17,071 nucleotides of DNA, from contig JADFDL010000011.1 of assembly GCA_018262875.1 (NCBI GenBank), forward strand, positions 1-17,071, given 5' to 3'. This DNA comes from Rhodocyclaceae bacterium. GTDB taxonomy: Bacteria; Pseudomonadota; Gammaproteobacteria; Burkholderiales; Rhodocyclaceae. The notes beneath the pieces were generated by a model. The model did no database searches, had not been told where the DNA came from, and saw nothing but the letters and a program-made list of their open reading frames with translations. The position numbers and the translations under genes are program-made. Every line of letters begins with the position of its first letter. Position 1 is the stretch's first letter. Below, in pieces: positions 7,548 through 14,738 of this stretch.

Positions 7548-8762
7548 ATGGACCACAAGTCCTTCCTCAAGTCGGGCCATACGCCCACATTGCTTGCCGC
7601 CTTCCTTTACTTCGACCTCGCCTTCATGGTGTGGGTGCTGCTCGGCCCGCTCGGCGTGCAGATATCGAAGGACCTCGACCTGACCCACGCGCAGAAGGGC
7701 CTCATGGTCGCCACGCCGGTGCTGGCCGGCGCGCTGCTGCGCCTCGTCATGGGCGTGATGGTCGACCACCTGAAACCGAAACTGGCCGGCAGCATCGGCC
7801 AGGTGATCGTCATGGCGGCGCTGGCCTTCGCCTGGTGGTTCGGCGTGCACAGCTACGAGCAGACGCTGGTGCTCGGCCTTTTCCTCGGCGTCGCCGGAGC
7901 ATCGTTCGCCGCCGCGCTGCCGCTCGCCTCGCGCTGGTATCCGGCCGAACATCAGGGCAAGGCCATGGGCATCGCCGGCGCCGGCAACTCCGGCACGGCG
8001 CTCGCCGCCCTCTTTGCCCCGGCGCTGGCCGCCGCCTTCGGCTGGAACAATGTCTTCGGCCTGGCGCTGATCCCGCTCGCCGCGGTGTTCGTCTTCTATC
8101 TCTTCGCCGCCAAGGACGCGCCGGAGTGCCCGGCGCCGAAGCCGCTATCCGACTACTTCAAGATCCTGCGCGACAAGGACGCCTGGTGGTTCATGTTCTT
8201 CTACTCGGTGACCTTCGGCGGCTTCGTCGGGCTGGCCACCTCGCTCACCATCTACTTCAACACGCAGTACGGCCTCGACGCGCAGATGGCCGGCTTCTTC
8301 ACCGCCGCCTGCGTCTTCGCCGGCTCGCTGGTGCGGCCGCTGGGCGGCGCGCTGGCCGACCGCGTCGGCGGCGTGAAGAGCCTGTCGGTGGTGTACGTCG
8401 CGGCGGCGCTGTTCCTCGGCATCGTCTCCTTCGGCCTGCCGCAGGCGTGGATGGCGCTCGCCGTCTTCATGCTCGCCATGCTGTCGCTCGGCATGGGCAA
8501 CGGCGCCGTGTTCCAGCTCGTGCCGCAACGCTTCCGCAAGGAGATCGGCGTGATGACGGGACTCGTCGGCATGGCCGGCGGCATCGGCGGCTTCACCCTC
8601 GCCTCCAGCCTCGGCTACTCGAAGCAGCTCACCGGCAGTTACCAGGCCGGCTTCCTCATCTTCGCCGCGCTGTCCCTGCTGGCGCTGGTCGGGCTGACGG
8701 GCGTCAAGACGCGCTGGCGCACCACCTGGGGCGCGGCGCATTTGACCACGGCAAAGATCTAA
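7548..8762 (+). CDS. narK: NarK/NasA-family nitrate/nitrite MFS transporter
   Basis: A 404-residue inner-membrane protein with about 12 hydrophobic segments, of the nitrate/nitrite porter (NNP) family of the major facilitator superfamily. Two nitrate-signature-like glycine-rich stretches are visible: GAGNSGTALAALFAP (about 145-158) and GMAGGIGGF (about 340-348). R65 (LLRLVMG) and R262 (SLVRPLGG) correspond to the two substrate-binding arginines of E. coli NarK. It has AGGAG seven bases before the ATG and lies directly after nirD. In this context it most likely imports nitrate (or nitrite) for NasA/NirBD. Exchange versus proton symport cannot be told from the sequence. Confidence 0.93.
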   Translation: MDHKSFLKSGHTPTLLAAFLYFDLAFMVWVLLGPLGVQISKDLDLTHAQKGLMVATPVLAGALLRLVMGVMVDHLKPKLAGSIGQVIVMAALAFAWWFGVHSYEQTLVLGLFLGVAGASFAAALPLASRWYPAEHQGKAMGIAGAGNSGTALAALFAPALAAAFGWNNVFGLALIPLAAVFVFYLFAAKDAPECPAPKPLSDYFKILRDKDAWWFMFFYSVTFGGFVGLATSLTIYFNTQYGLDAQMAGFFTAACVFAGSLVRPLGGALADRVGGVKSLSVVYVAAALFLGIVSFGLPQAWMALAVFMLAMLSLGMGNGAVFQLVPQRFRKEIGVMTGLVGMAGGIGGFTLASSLGYSKQLTGSYQAGFLIFAALSLLALVGLTGVKTRWRTTWGAAHLTTAKI

Positions 8763-8770
8763 ATCTCTTT

Positions 8771-8862
8771 CAACACAGAGGACACGGAGGCACAGAGTAC
8801 ACAGAGAAGGACTTAGAATCGGGTTTCTCTGTGTTCTCCGTGTCTCTGGGAACTCTGTGTTG
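8771..8862. repeat. Long imperfect inverted repeat between narK and the kinase gene
   Basis: Two 38-base arms (8771-8808 and 8825-8862) match at about 31 of 38 positions around a 16-base loop. The outer 10 bp (CAACACAGAG/CTCTGTGTTG) and the 8 bp beside the loop are perfect. The CACAGAG-rich arms also repeat internally. The composition is unlike the neighbouring coding DNA, and no T-run follows. It may be a mobile REP-like intergenic repeat or an RNA hairpin that modulates read-through into the kinase gene 11 bp downstream. Confidence 0.8.
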
Positions 8863-8873
8863 ATGGCGCTTCC

Positions 8874-10556
8874 ATGTCCTTGATCGTCACCGTCGGCCAC
8901 GCCTCCCTCACCGGCCGACGCCCGGAGAACGAGGATTTCTGCGGCGCCGTCACGCCGGAAGGCAGCGACCTCGAGGTGAAGGGTGTGCTGGCCGCCGTCG
9001 CCGACGGCGTCGGCGGCGCCGCGGCCGGGCGCGAGGCCTCCGAGCACACCGTGCGCGGGCTGCTCGCCGACTACTACGCCACCTCCGAGACCTGGGGCGT
9101 GCCGAAGGCGCTCGACACCGTGGTGACGGCGCTCAACCGCTGGCTCATCTCGCAGGGCGCAGCGCGGCGCGAGCTGGCCGGCATGGCCACCACGCTCACC
9201 GCGCTGGTGCTGCGCGGCAACCGCTGGTACGCCGCCCACGCCGGCGACAGCCGACTGTATCTCTGGCGCGGGTCGCATCTCACGCGCCTGACCGAGGACC
9301 ACGTCTGGGAGCATCCGCAGATGCGCCACGTGTTGAAGCGCGCCGTCGGCCTCGACGCCCATCTGGTGCTCGACCACGTCGACGGCGAGCTGAAGGCCGG
9401 CGACGTCTTCCTGCTCGCCAGCGACGGCGTCTGGAACAGCCTCGGCGACGCGCGCCTCGCCGAACACCTCGCCCGCCATGCCGACGCGCAGGAAGCCGCC
9501 AGCGCGCTGGCCGCCGCCGCGCTCGCCCACGGCGCGCAGGACAACTGCACCGCCCTGGTGTTGCGCGCCGATGCTGTGCCTTCGGCCAGCCTGCGCGACC
9601 GCCTCGCCCACGGCCGCATGCTGCCCGTGCCGCCGCGCCTGAAGCCGGGGCAGCGCATCGACGGCCTGCGCGTGGAGCAAGTGCTGCACGAATCGCGCGT
9701 GACGCTGCTCTACCGCGTGAAGAACGAGGCCGACGGCCAGGCGCTCGTATTGAAGACCCTGCTGCCAGACGCCGCCGACGAGGAGGCGAAGAACGCCCTG
9801 CTGCACGAGGAATGGCTGGCGCGGCGCACCACCTCGCACTACTTCCCGCAGGTCATTGCACACGAGCCGCGCGCCCATCTCTACTACCTGATGAGCTGGC
9901 ACGAAGGCGCTACGCTGAAGGCGATGCTGGCACGCGGCCACCGCTTTTCCATCGCGGAAGTCGCGCAGATCGGCCTGCGCCTGCTCAAGGGCATCGGCGC
10001 GCTGCACCGGCAGGACATCGCGCATCGCGACATTAAGCCCGGCAACATCCACCTCGGCCAAGACGGGCGGCTGCGCATCCTCGACCTCGGTGTGGCCGCC
10101 TCCGACGGCGTCGACCTCCACGAGATCAACAATCCCGGCACGCCTTCCTACATGGCGCCGGAACTCTTCGCCGGCGAAGCCGCCTCGCTGCAGAGCGACC
10201 TCTACGCCGCCGGCGTCACGCTCTACGAGCTGCTGACACGCAAGTATCCCTACGGCGAGGTCGAACCTTTCCAGCGGCCGAAGTTCGGCGAACCGGTGAC
10301 GCCGCTGCGCTACCGCGCCGACATCCCGCAGTGGCTGGAGGCGCTGCTGCTGAAGGCGGTGGCGCGCGAGCCATCGGCGCGCTTCGAGACCGCCGAGGAA
10401 TTCCTCCTCGCCCTGGAGCGCGGCGCGCACAGGCCGCTGGCCCTGCCGCGGCGCATGCCGCTCATGCAGCGCGATCCGCAACTGGCGCTGAAGCTGCTCG
10501 CCGTCGCCTCGATCGCGCTGAACATCCTGCTGCTCTGGCTGCTGCTGACGCGCTAG
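8874..10556 (+). CDS. Bifunctional PP2C-type phosphatase / Ser-Thr protein kinase, tail-anchored
   Basis: 560 residues. An N-terminal PP2C (PPM) domain (about 5-232) carries the metal-binding acidic residues: D21 (ENEDF), D44 (DGVGG), D125 (AGDSR), D184 (SDG) and D223 (DN). A Hanks-type kinase domain (about 262-515) has K294, HRD at 384-386 with N391, DLG at 404-406 and APE at 428-430. The glycine-rich loop is degenerate (VLHESRVTLL, no GxGxxG). A hydrophobic segment at about 538-558 anchors the protein with both enzymes in the cytoplasm. A similar kinase gene lies beside the nirBD and nitrate transporter genes in Pseudomonas aeruginosa, so a role in regulating nitrate uptake or reduction is likely; the substrate is unknown. 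No good Shine-Dalgarno precedes the ATG. It follows narK by 111 bp, most of it a hairpin repeat, so co-transcription is likely but not certain. Confidence 0.93.
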   Translation: MSLIVTVGHASLTGRRPENEDFCGAVTPEGSDLEVKGVLAAVADGVGGAAAGREASEHTVRGLLADYYATSETWGVPKALDTVVTALNRWLISQGAARRELAGMATTLTALVLRGNRWYAAHAGDSRLYLWRGSHLTRLTEDHVWEHPQMRHVLKRAVGLDAHLVLDHVDGELKAGDVFLLASDGVWNSLGDARLAEHLARHADAQEAASALAAAALAHGAQDNCTALVLRADAVPSASLRDRLAHGRMLPVPPRLKPGQRIDGLRVEQVLHESRVTLLYRVKNEADGQALVLKTLLPDAADEEAKNALLHEEWLARRTTSHYFPQVIAHEPRAHLYYLMSWHEGATLKAMLARGHRFSIAEVAQIGLRLLKGIGALHRQDIAHRDIKPGNIHLGQDGRLRILDLGVAASDGVDLHEINNPGTPSYMAPELFAGEAASLQSDLYAAGVTLYELLTRKYPYGEVEPFQRPKFGEPVTPLRYRADIPQWLEALLLKAVAREPSARFETAEEFLLALERGAHRPLALPRRMPLMQRDPQLALKLLAVASIALNILLLWLLLTR

Positions 10557-10757
10557 GGCAGGACATGCCCAATAAGGCGGGCACCGGAGTCTCTCTCAAG
10601 CTGCTCCATGAACGGAAGGTCGACATGGCGATGGCGCATGCGCCCGCCCAGGTCGAAAAGGCCCTCAAGGAAGGCTTGGCGACCGGCAAGACGCTGATCG
10701 GCTCCAGCGCGTTTACATTGTCGGGCCGAAGTCCGGTCCCGCCGGCAGCCGGCGCTA
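10557..10757 (+). pseudogene. Frameshifted fragment of a TupA-like (tungstate/molybdate) ABC substrate-binding protein
   Basis: The frame read from the ATG at 10565 gives AGTGVSLKLL, then VDMAMAHAPAQVEKALKEGL and TLIGSSAF up to 10714. The homology continues in the next frame from 10714 as YIVGPKSGPAG. One missing T in the T-run at 10712-10714 explains the break. The pattern GTG...LK...VD...HAPA...EG...F-YIVGP is typical of periplasmic tungstate-binding proteins of the TupA type. The signal peptide, the N-terminal strand and most of the protein after about 65 residues are absent, so this is a remnant. It starts immediately after the kinase stop codon. Tungstate/molybdate uptake would fit beside a molybdenum nitrate reductase, but no intact transporter genes remain here. 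The family call rests on motif memory, not a search. Confidence 0.7.
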
Positions 10758-10994
10758 CTGCCGGGCGTGCAGTTCCGAATTCAGCGCGTCGACGACCATC
10801 GCCCACTCGGCGTCGTGGAGAATCGCCTCGCACAAAAAGACGGCCTGGGCCGGACTCCAGAAGGCGGCTTCGTGCAGGCGCACGCCGCTGTCGAGCGGGC
10901 CGAAGGTTTCGATGAAGCAGGCAATCGCCCGCTCGTCGTTGGGGATGCCGAGCTGGGCAAACAGGCTGCTCATGTCGAGTGCGGGTCGCTCCAT
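10755..10994 (-). CDS. DUF2789 family small protein
   Basis: A 79-residue soluble protein matching the DUF2789 pattern: LFAQLGIP near the N-terminus, FWSPAQAVFLCEAI in the middle, and DAEWAMVVDALNSEL at the C-terminus. The length is normal for the family and no function is known. GGAGGAGG just upstream of the ATG at 10994-10992 supports the start; a second methionine at residue 8 is a less likely one. It lies 62 bp downstream of the HAD gene and is probably the last gene of the histidine kinase-HAD-DUF2789 unit. Its stop converges on the binding-protein pseudogene. Confidence 0.88.
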   Translation of the reverse strand: MERPALDMSSLFAQLGIPNDERAIACFIETFGPLDSGVRLHEAAFWSPAQAVFLCEAILHDAEWAMVVDALNSELHARQ

Positions 10995-11056
10995 GTCCTC
11001 CTCCAGCGCGATTTCATTGTTTCACTTTCGAGTCCGGCCGGCGGGCGAAGTTCATT

Positions 11057-11749
11057 TCATTTTTTCACGCTTGCCGGGCCGTCGAGTTCGTCCAGATGCG
11101 CCATCATGCGGTCGGGCGGGTCGTCGGCAAAGTCCGCTTCGCCGCATTCGCCGCCCAGGACGATGGCCACGCGCACGCCGGCCGCGCGCGCGCTGCGCAC
11201 ATCGGCGCGGCTGTCGCCGACGAAGAGCACCTCGCCCGCATCGAGCCGCCATTCCGCCAACAGCCGCAAAATGCCCTCTGCGGCCGGCTTCATGCGGCTC
11301 ACCTCGTCGCGGCTCACCACCGGCGCCAACCGGCCCAGGAAGCCGAAGCGGGCAAGCGCTGCGTCGAGCGCCTGGCGCCCGACATTGCTGACCATGCCGG
11401 CGCGCACACCGCCGGCCGCGAGCCGGCCCAGCAGTTCCGCCGCGCCGGCGCGCGGCGACCAGCGCGTCAGCGCATCCCGATCCCAGCGGTCGTAGATGGG
11501 GCAAAGCGCCTGACGCAATTCGGCCATGCGCCCCTGCGGGGCAAGGCGATCGACGGCGGCGTTCCACATCGTGGCGTAATTGCCGCGCGCGAACGCCTCG
11601 CCTTCGCAGCCGAGCGCGGCCAGCGCTGCGCGCAGCTCGGCTTGCGCCGGCGCCAGTTGCCACTGGAAATCGACCAGCGTTCCCTCAAAATCGAAAATGA
11701 CGGCCTTGCCGGCTGAATGGCCCGCAGAGAATCGGGACGACAGCATCAT
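11057..11749 (-). CDS. HAD-superfamily hydrolase, phosphoglycolate-phosphatase-like
   Basis: 230 residues with a HAD Rossmannoid core and a helical cap (about 30-95). Motif I is DFEGTLVD with nucleophile D20. The position normally filled by the acid/base aspartate is a glutamate, E22. Motif II is S121 (MVSN), motif III K154 (RMKP), and motif IV D179/D183 (VGDSRADV). The closest named families are phosphoglycolate phosphatase and other phosphomonoesterases; the substrate is not predictable. The ATG at 11749 overlaps the stop of the histidine kinase as ATGA, so translation is coupled and the start is well supported. A second ATG follows immediately. The D-to-E change may alter or weaken phosphatase activity. 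Confidence 0.88.
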   Translation of the reverse strand: MMLSSRFSAGHSAGKAVIFDFEGTLVDFQWQLAPAQAELRAALAALGCEGEAFARGNYATMWNAAVDRLAPQGRMAELRQALCPIYDRWDRDALTRWSPRAGAAELLGRLAAGGVRAGMVSNVGRQALDAALARFGFLGRLAPVVSRDEVSRMKPAAEGILRLLAEWRLDAGEVLFVGDSRADVRSARAAGVRVAIVLGGECGEADFADDPPDRMMAHLDELDGPASVKK

Positions 11750-14163
11750 GAGGGGAGCTTCCGCATTGGGCGTGCCCGGGTCATGCGCCCGCCAGGGCGG
11801 CGCGTTTCATCGCTGGCCAGAATTGCGCGGATCAGGGCGAGGAGCTTGCCGCCCTGCACCGGCTTGCGCAGGACGGGGAATCCGCTGGCGGTCGCTTCCG
11901 CGAGTTGCTCCGCCGAGGTCTGTCCGGTCACCAGGATCACCGGGATGTCCTGGCCGAATGCCTTGCGCACGGCCTGCGCCGCCGTCACCCCGCTCTCGCC
12001 GCCGCGCAACTGGTAGTCGGCGACGATCAGGCCGAGCCGCTCGCCGGTATGCGCCAGCGCACCGAGCAGCTCCTGCGAATCGGCGCCCGAGGCGACTTCC
12101 ATTCCATTGCGCACGAGCAGACTCGCCATGGCCTCGCGCACCAGGGGATCGTCCTCCAGCAGAGCCACCGTCAGGTTTACATGGGTGAGCATGCCAGGCA
12201 AGGCGGCGGCGGCGGGCAGCGGCGCTTCGGCCGGCGCCCGCGGCGTGCGCATCTGGAACACCGATCCGCGGCCCGGCGCCGATCTGAGCGCCACCGCTTC
12301 GTCGAGCAGGTCGGCGAGGCGCCTGACGATGGAGAGGCCGAGGCCGATCCCCTTGTCGCGGTCGCGTTCCGGGTTGCTCACCTGGTAGAACTCCTCGAAG
12401 ATCCGCTCCTGCTCCCTTTCGGCAATGCCGATGCCGCTGTCCCACACCTGGAGCGACAGGGCGTCGCCGCGCCGGCGGCAGGCGACGAGGACGCCGCCGC
12501 TTTCGGTGTAGCGGATGGCGTTTGCGACAAGGTTGCGCAGAATGCGATCGAGCATGATGGGATCGCTGCGCGTCCATTGCGGCGTCGGCCGAATGCGCAA
12601 GCGCAGGCCTTTCTCCCGCGCCAGCGGCATGAAATCCGCATCGAGCCGGTCGAACAGGCCCTGCAACGCAAAGTTGCACCGCTCCACTGCGACCGTGCCG
12701 GCATCGATGCGCGAAACGTCCATCAGTTCGGCAAACATCTTCTCCAGCGCATCGACGCAGCGGCTGATCTTGCCCACCAGCTCGCGCGGCCTGGGCAGGC
12801 TCACCTCGCTCATCAGGGCGGTGGCGAACAGCCCGAGCGCATGCAGGGGCTGGCGCAGGTCATGGCTGGCGGCGGCCAGAAAGCGCGACTTCGCGCGGCT
12901 GGCGTCCTCCGCCTTGGCGCGGGCCTTTTCAAGCTGGTCCATGTTGAGCATCAGTTGCGCGCTCTTCTGGATGACGCGCATGTCCAGCTCGGCATTCAGC
13001 CGCTCCAACTCGCCATAGGCGGAGAGAAAACGGTGCGTCAGCAGCCAGCCGGCGGTGGCCGTGAAGAACAGGGCCAGATACGGCATCAGGCGGATGCTGT
13101 CGAACATCTGCGGCTGGAACGAAGCGAACCAGTCGTAGGCGCCGAAGCCCACTGAAATCGCGCCCACCAGCGCCATCAAAATCGTGCCGGGCTCGCGGTG
13201 CCGCGCCGCGGCCACGCCCACCGCCAGAGCCGGCGGAACCGCCATGGCCAGCGCGAAGAACAAGCCATAGCGTGTCGACAGGTGCACCGACATGATTGGC
13301 AGGGACGCGTAGTAGGCCAGGGGCGAGACGAAAACTGCCGTGCGCAGCACACGCTCGTACCCGGGCAGGCTCACGCCGACAAAGCGCAGGGAAAACAGGC
13401 AGAGCAGGCCGACGAAGGCCTGGTACAGCACCGTCATCCAGATTTCCCAGTGCGGCTGCGGGATGGCCTGGTAGAACAGCAGGTCGATGACATTGCGCGC
13501 CGCCCAGAGCAGCGAAGCGGCCGCAAACATTGCGTACATGGCATCCTGCCGCCGGCGGCTCCACAGCACGAGGAAGAACACGCCGATCAGGCCCAGCGCC
13601 ACGGCCAGGGCCACCGGCCCCACCGTCTGCAGGGCGAAGCGCTTCCAGTATTCGCCGCGCAGCTCATCCTCGAGCCCGAAGCGCAGCGGCGACAGGCCGC
13701 TCTGGTGGCCGCTCACGCCGTACAGGCGGATGTGGATCACGTTCTCGCCGGGGCGCAGATCGGCGGGCGTCACGGTAAACAACTGGGGCCGCTTCCAGGT
13801 GCGCCCCAGCGAATCGCCGGGCCCGCCGGTGCGCCCTGCCAGCACCCGGTTCACGAACACCTCGGCCTGATCGCCGACGCGCGGCACGTACAGCGCATGG
13901 ACTACCGAGGTATTTTCGGCTGCGACCTGGAAGCGATACCAACCGTAGCCACTCGCCGCCGGGCGCGTCTGCCGCCAGTCGTCCGGCAGCGCCTGGCGCT
14001 GCCAGGACGCCGTCCCGTCAGGCGGCTGCGCCGAGTCGGAGAAAACGAAGTCGGCCTCGAAGAAAGTCGTCGACACCGCCAGGCTCGCGCCGGCCGGCAG
14101 CAGCGCGACAAGCGCCACAACGGCCTGCCTGAGAATGCGCACCGAGATATCCACTACAGCCAT
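11746..14163 (-). CDS. 7TMR-DISM hybrid sensor histidine kinase with C-terminal receiver domain
   Basis: 805 residues. A signal-like segment (about 10-29) is followed by a periplasmic jelly-roll region (about 35-165; WYRFQV, VPRVGDQAEVFVN and GENVIHIRLYG resemble 7TMR-DISM extracellular domains). Seven predicted membrane helices occupy about 180-378, then a coiled coil at 383-425. The HisKA domain has phosphoacceptor H434 in SHDLRQPL. The HATPase domain has N548 (NLVANAIRYT), DSGIGI at 576-581 and GIGLGL at 605-610. The receiver (about 663-785) has D671/D672, phosphoacceptor D716, T746 and K767. No DNA-binding response regulator is adjacent, so the output partner is unknown; the terminal receiver could act in a phosphorelay. 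It heads a minus-strand unit with the HAD hydrolase (4-bp overlap) and DUF2789. The start at 14163 precedes a plausible signal anchor and has a modest GAGGGG. Confidence 0.92.
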   Translation of the reverse strand: MAVVDISVRILRQAVVALVALLPAGASLAVSTTFFEADFVFSDSAQPPDGTASWQRQALPDDWRQTRPAASGYGWYRFQVAAENTSVVHALYVPRVGDQAEVFVNRVLAGRTGGPGDSLGRTWKRPQLFTVTPADLRPGENVIHIRLYGVSGHQSGLSPLRFGLEDELRGEYWKRFALQTVGPVALAVALGLIGVFFLVLWSRRRQDAMYAMFAAASLLWAARNVIDLLFYQAIPQPHWEIWMTVLYQAFVGLLCLFSLRFVGVSLPGYERVLRTAVFVSPLAYYASLPIMSVHLSTRYGLFFALAMAVPPALAVGVAAARHREPGTILMALVGAISVGFGAYDWFASFQPQMFDSIRLMPYLALFFTATAGWLLTHRFLSAYGELERLNAELDMRVIQKSAQLMLNMDQLEKARAKAEDASRAKSRFLAAASHDLRQPLHALGLFATALMSEVSLPRPRELVGKISRCVDALEKMFAELMDVSRIDAGTVAVERCNFALQGLFDRLDADFMPLAREKGLRLRIRPTPQWTRSDPIMLDRILRNLVANAIRYTESGGVLVACRRRGDALSLQVWDSGIGIAEREQERIFEEFYQVSNPERDRDKGIGLGLSIVRRLADLLDEAVALRSAPGRGSVFQMRTPRAPAEAPLPAAAALPGMLTHVNLTVALLEDDPLVREAMASLLVRNGMEVASGADSQELLGALAHTGERLGLIVADYQLRGGESGVTAAQAVRKAFGQDIPVILVTGQTSAEQLAEATASGFPVLRKPVQGGKLLALIRAILASDETRRPGGRMTRARPMRKLPS

Positions 14164-14270
14164 CCGCCCCCTCGAATCAGGAGCGAAGCGTAACCGATTG
14201 CGCCGCCAAAGTCAGTCGCCGCGAGACGGCGAGTTCGCGCCGGGACGAGCTGCCGCGGTGAGGCGGATCT

Positions 14271-14318
14271 GTTTATTCCAAAGACTTGATATATAGCATT
14301 CAATGCAATAGAATAAAC
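14271..14318. promoter_or_regulatory. Nested dyads overlapping the RES-Xre promoter (probable operator)
   Basis: GTTTATTC (14271-14278) is repeated inverted as GAATAAAC (14311-14318), the right arm overlapping the -10 box. GCATTCAATGC (14296-14306) is a perfect 5-1-5 palindrome in the promoter spacer. Antitoxins of this type usually bind such dyads at their own promoter, so these are the best candidates for Xre binding. Confidence 0.6.
14286..14314 (+). promoter_or_regulatory. sigma-70 promoter of the RES-Xre module
   Basis: TTGATA (14286-14291) and TAGAAT (14309-14314), each 5/6 to consensus, are separated by the ideal 17 bp. They sit in an A+T-rich island that stands out from the surrounding GC-rich DNA. 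Transcription would start near 14321, 28 bases before the antitoxin ATG. Confidence 0.75.
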
Positions 14319-14348
14319 ACAGGAAGACACGGAGAGAGGAGCGAGAAC

Positions 14349-14738
14349 ATGGCCGGGCCAAACATTGCCAAACCCGCCGCCGCCCCGAACCGGGCTCAGG
14401 TGCTGTCCCGGGCCGTGGCGGAAGTCGCGCGGCACCTCGACATCGGCTCGTCCGATCTCGGCGCCATCCTCGGCATCAGCCAGTCGTCCGCCTCCCGGCT
14501 CATGAACGGCCTCTACACCCTGCACGAGCAACAGAAGGAATGGGAACTGGCGGCCCTGCTCGTGCGGCTGTATCGCGGCCTGCATTCGATCGTCGGCAAT
14601 AACGAACAATTATCGAAGGACTGGCTGAAGTCACGCAATCGCGCCTTCGGCGACCAGATCCCGTTTGCCGTCATCCGGCAGGCCGCCGGCCTGGTGCACG
14701 CCTGCGACTACATCGATGCCCACCGCGCTGCGGCCTGA
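14349..14738 (+). CDS. Xre/MbcA/ParS-type antitoxin (DUF2384)
   Basis: 129 residues. It neutralises the RES toxin encoded by the next gene and probably represses the shared promoter. Residues 18-56 contain a helix-turn-helix (LGAILGISQSSASRLMNG). The C-terminal toxin-binding domain (about 60-129) shows the family pattern: LVRLYRGLHSIVGN, DWLKSRNRAFGDQIPF and a terminal ACDYIDAHR helix. The frame is open from 14286, but that is inside the promoter. The ATG at 14349 has GAGGAG about eight bases upstream and follows the predicted transcription start. It overlaps the toxin gene by 23 bp. Locally A+T-rich upstream DNA contrasts with neighbouring genes. Confidence 0.9.
   Translation: MAGPNIAKPAAAPNRAQVLSRAVAEVARHLDIGSSDLGAILGISQSSASRLMNGLYTLHEQQKEWELAALLVRLYRGLHSIVGNNEQLSKDWLKSRNRAFGDQIPFAVIRQAAGLVHACDYIDAHRAAA

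Noticed and set aside
8145..10481. Long minus-strand open frame opposite the transporter and kinase genes
   Set aside because: It spans two plus-strand genes and an inverted repeat, and shows no domain motifs. It is a codon-bias artefact.
10742..10764. GC hairpin (CCGGCAG/CTGCCGG) near the DUF2789 stop
   Set aside because: Only 7 bp, no T-run, and overlapping the coding end. Expected by chance in DNA of this GC content.
11905..13155. Plus-strand open frame opposite the histidine kinase
   Set aside because: The kinase H, N, G and receiver motifs are all intact on the minus strand. The plus product is unrecognisable.
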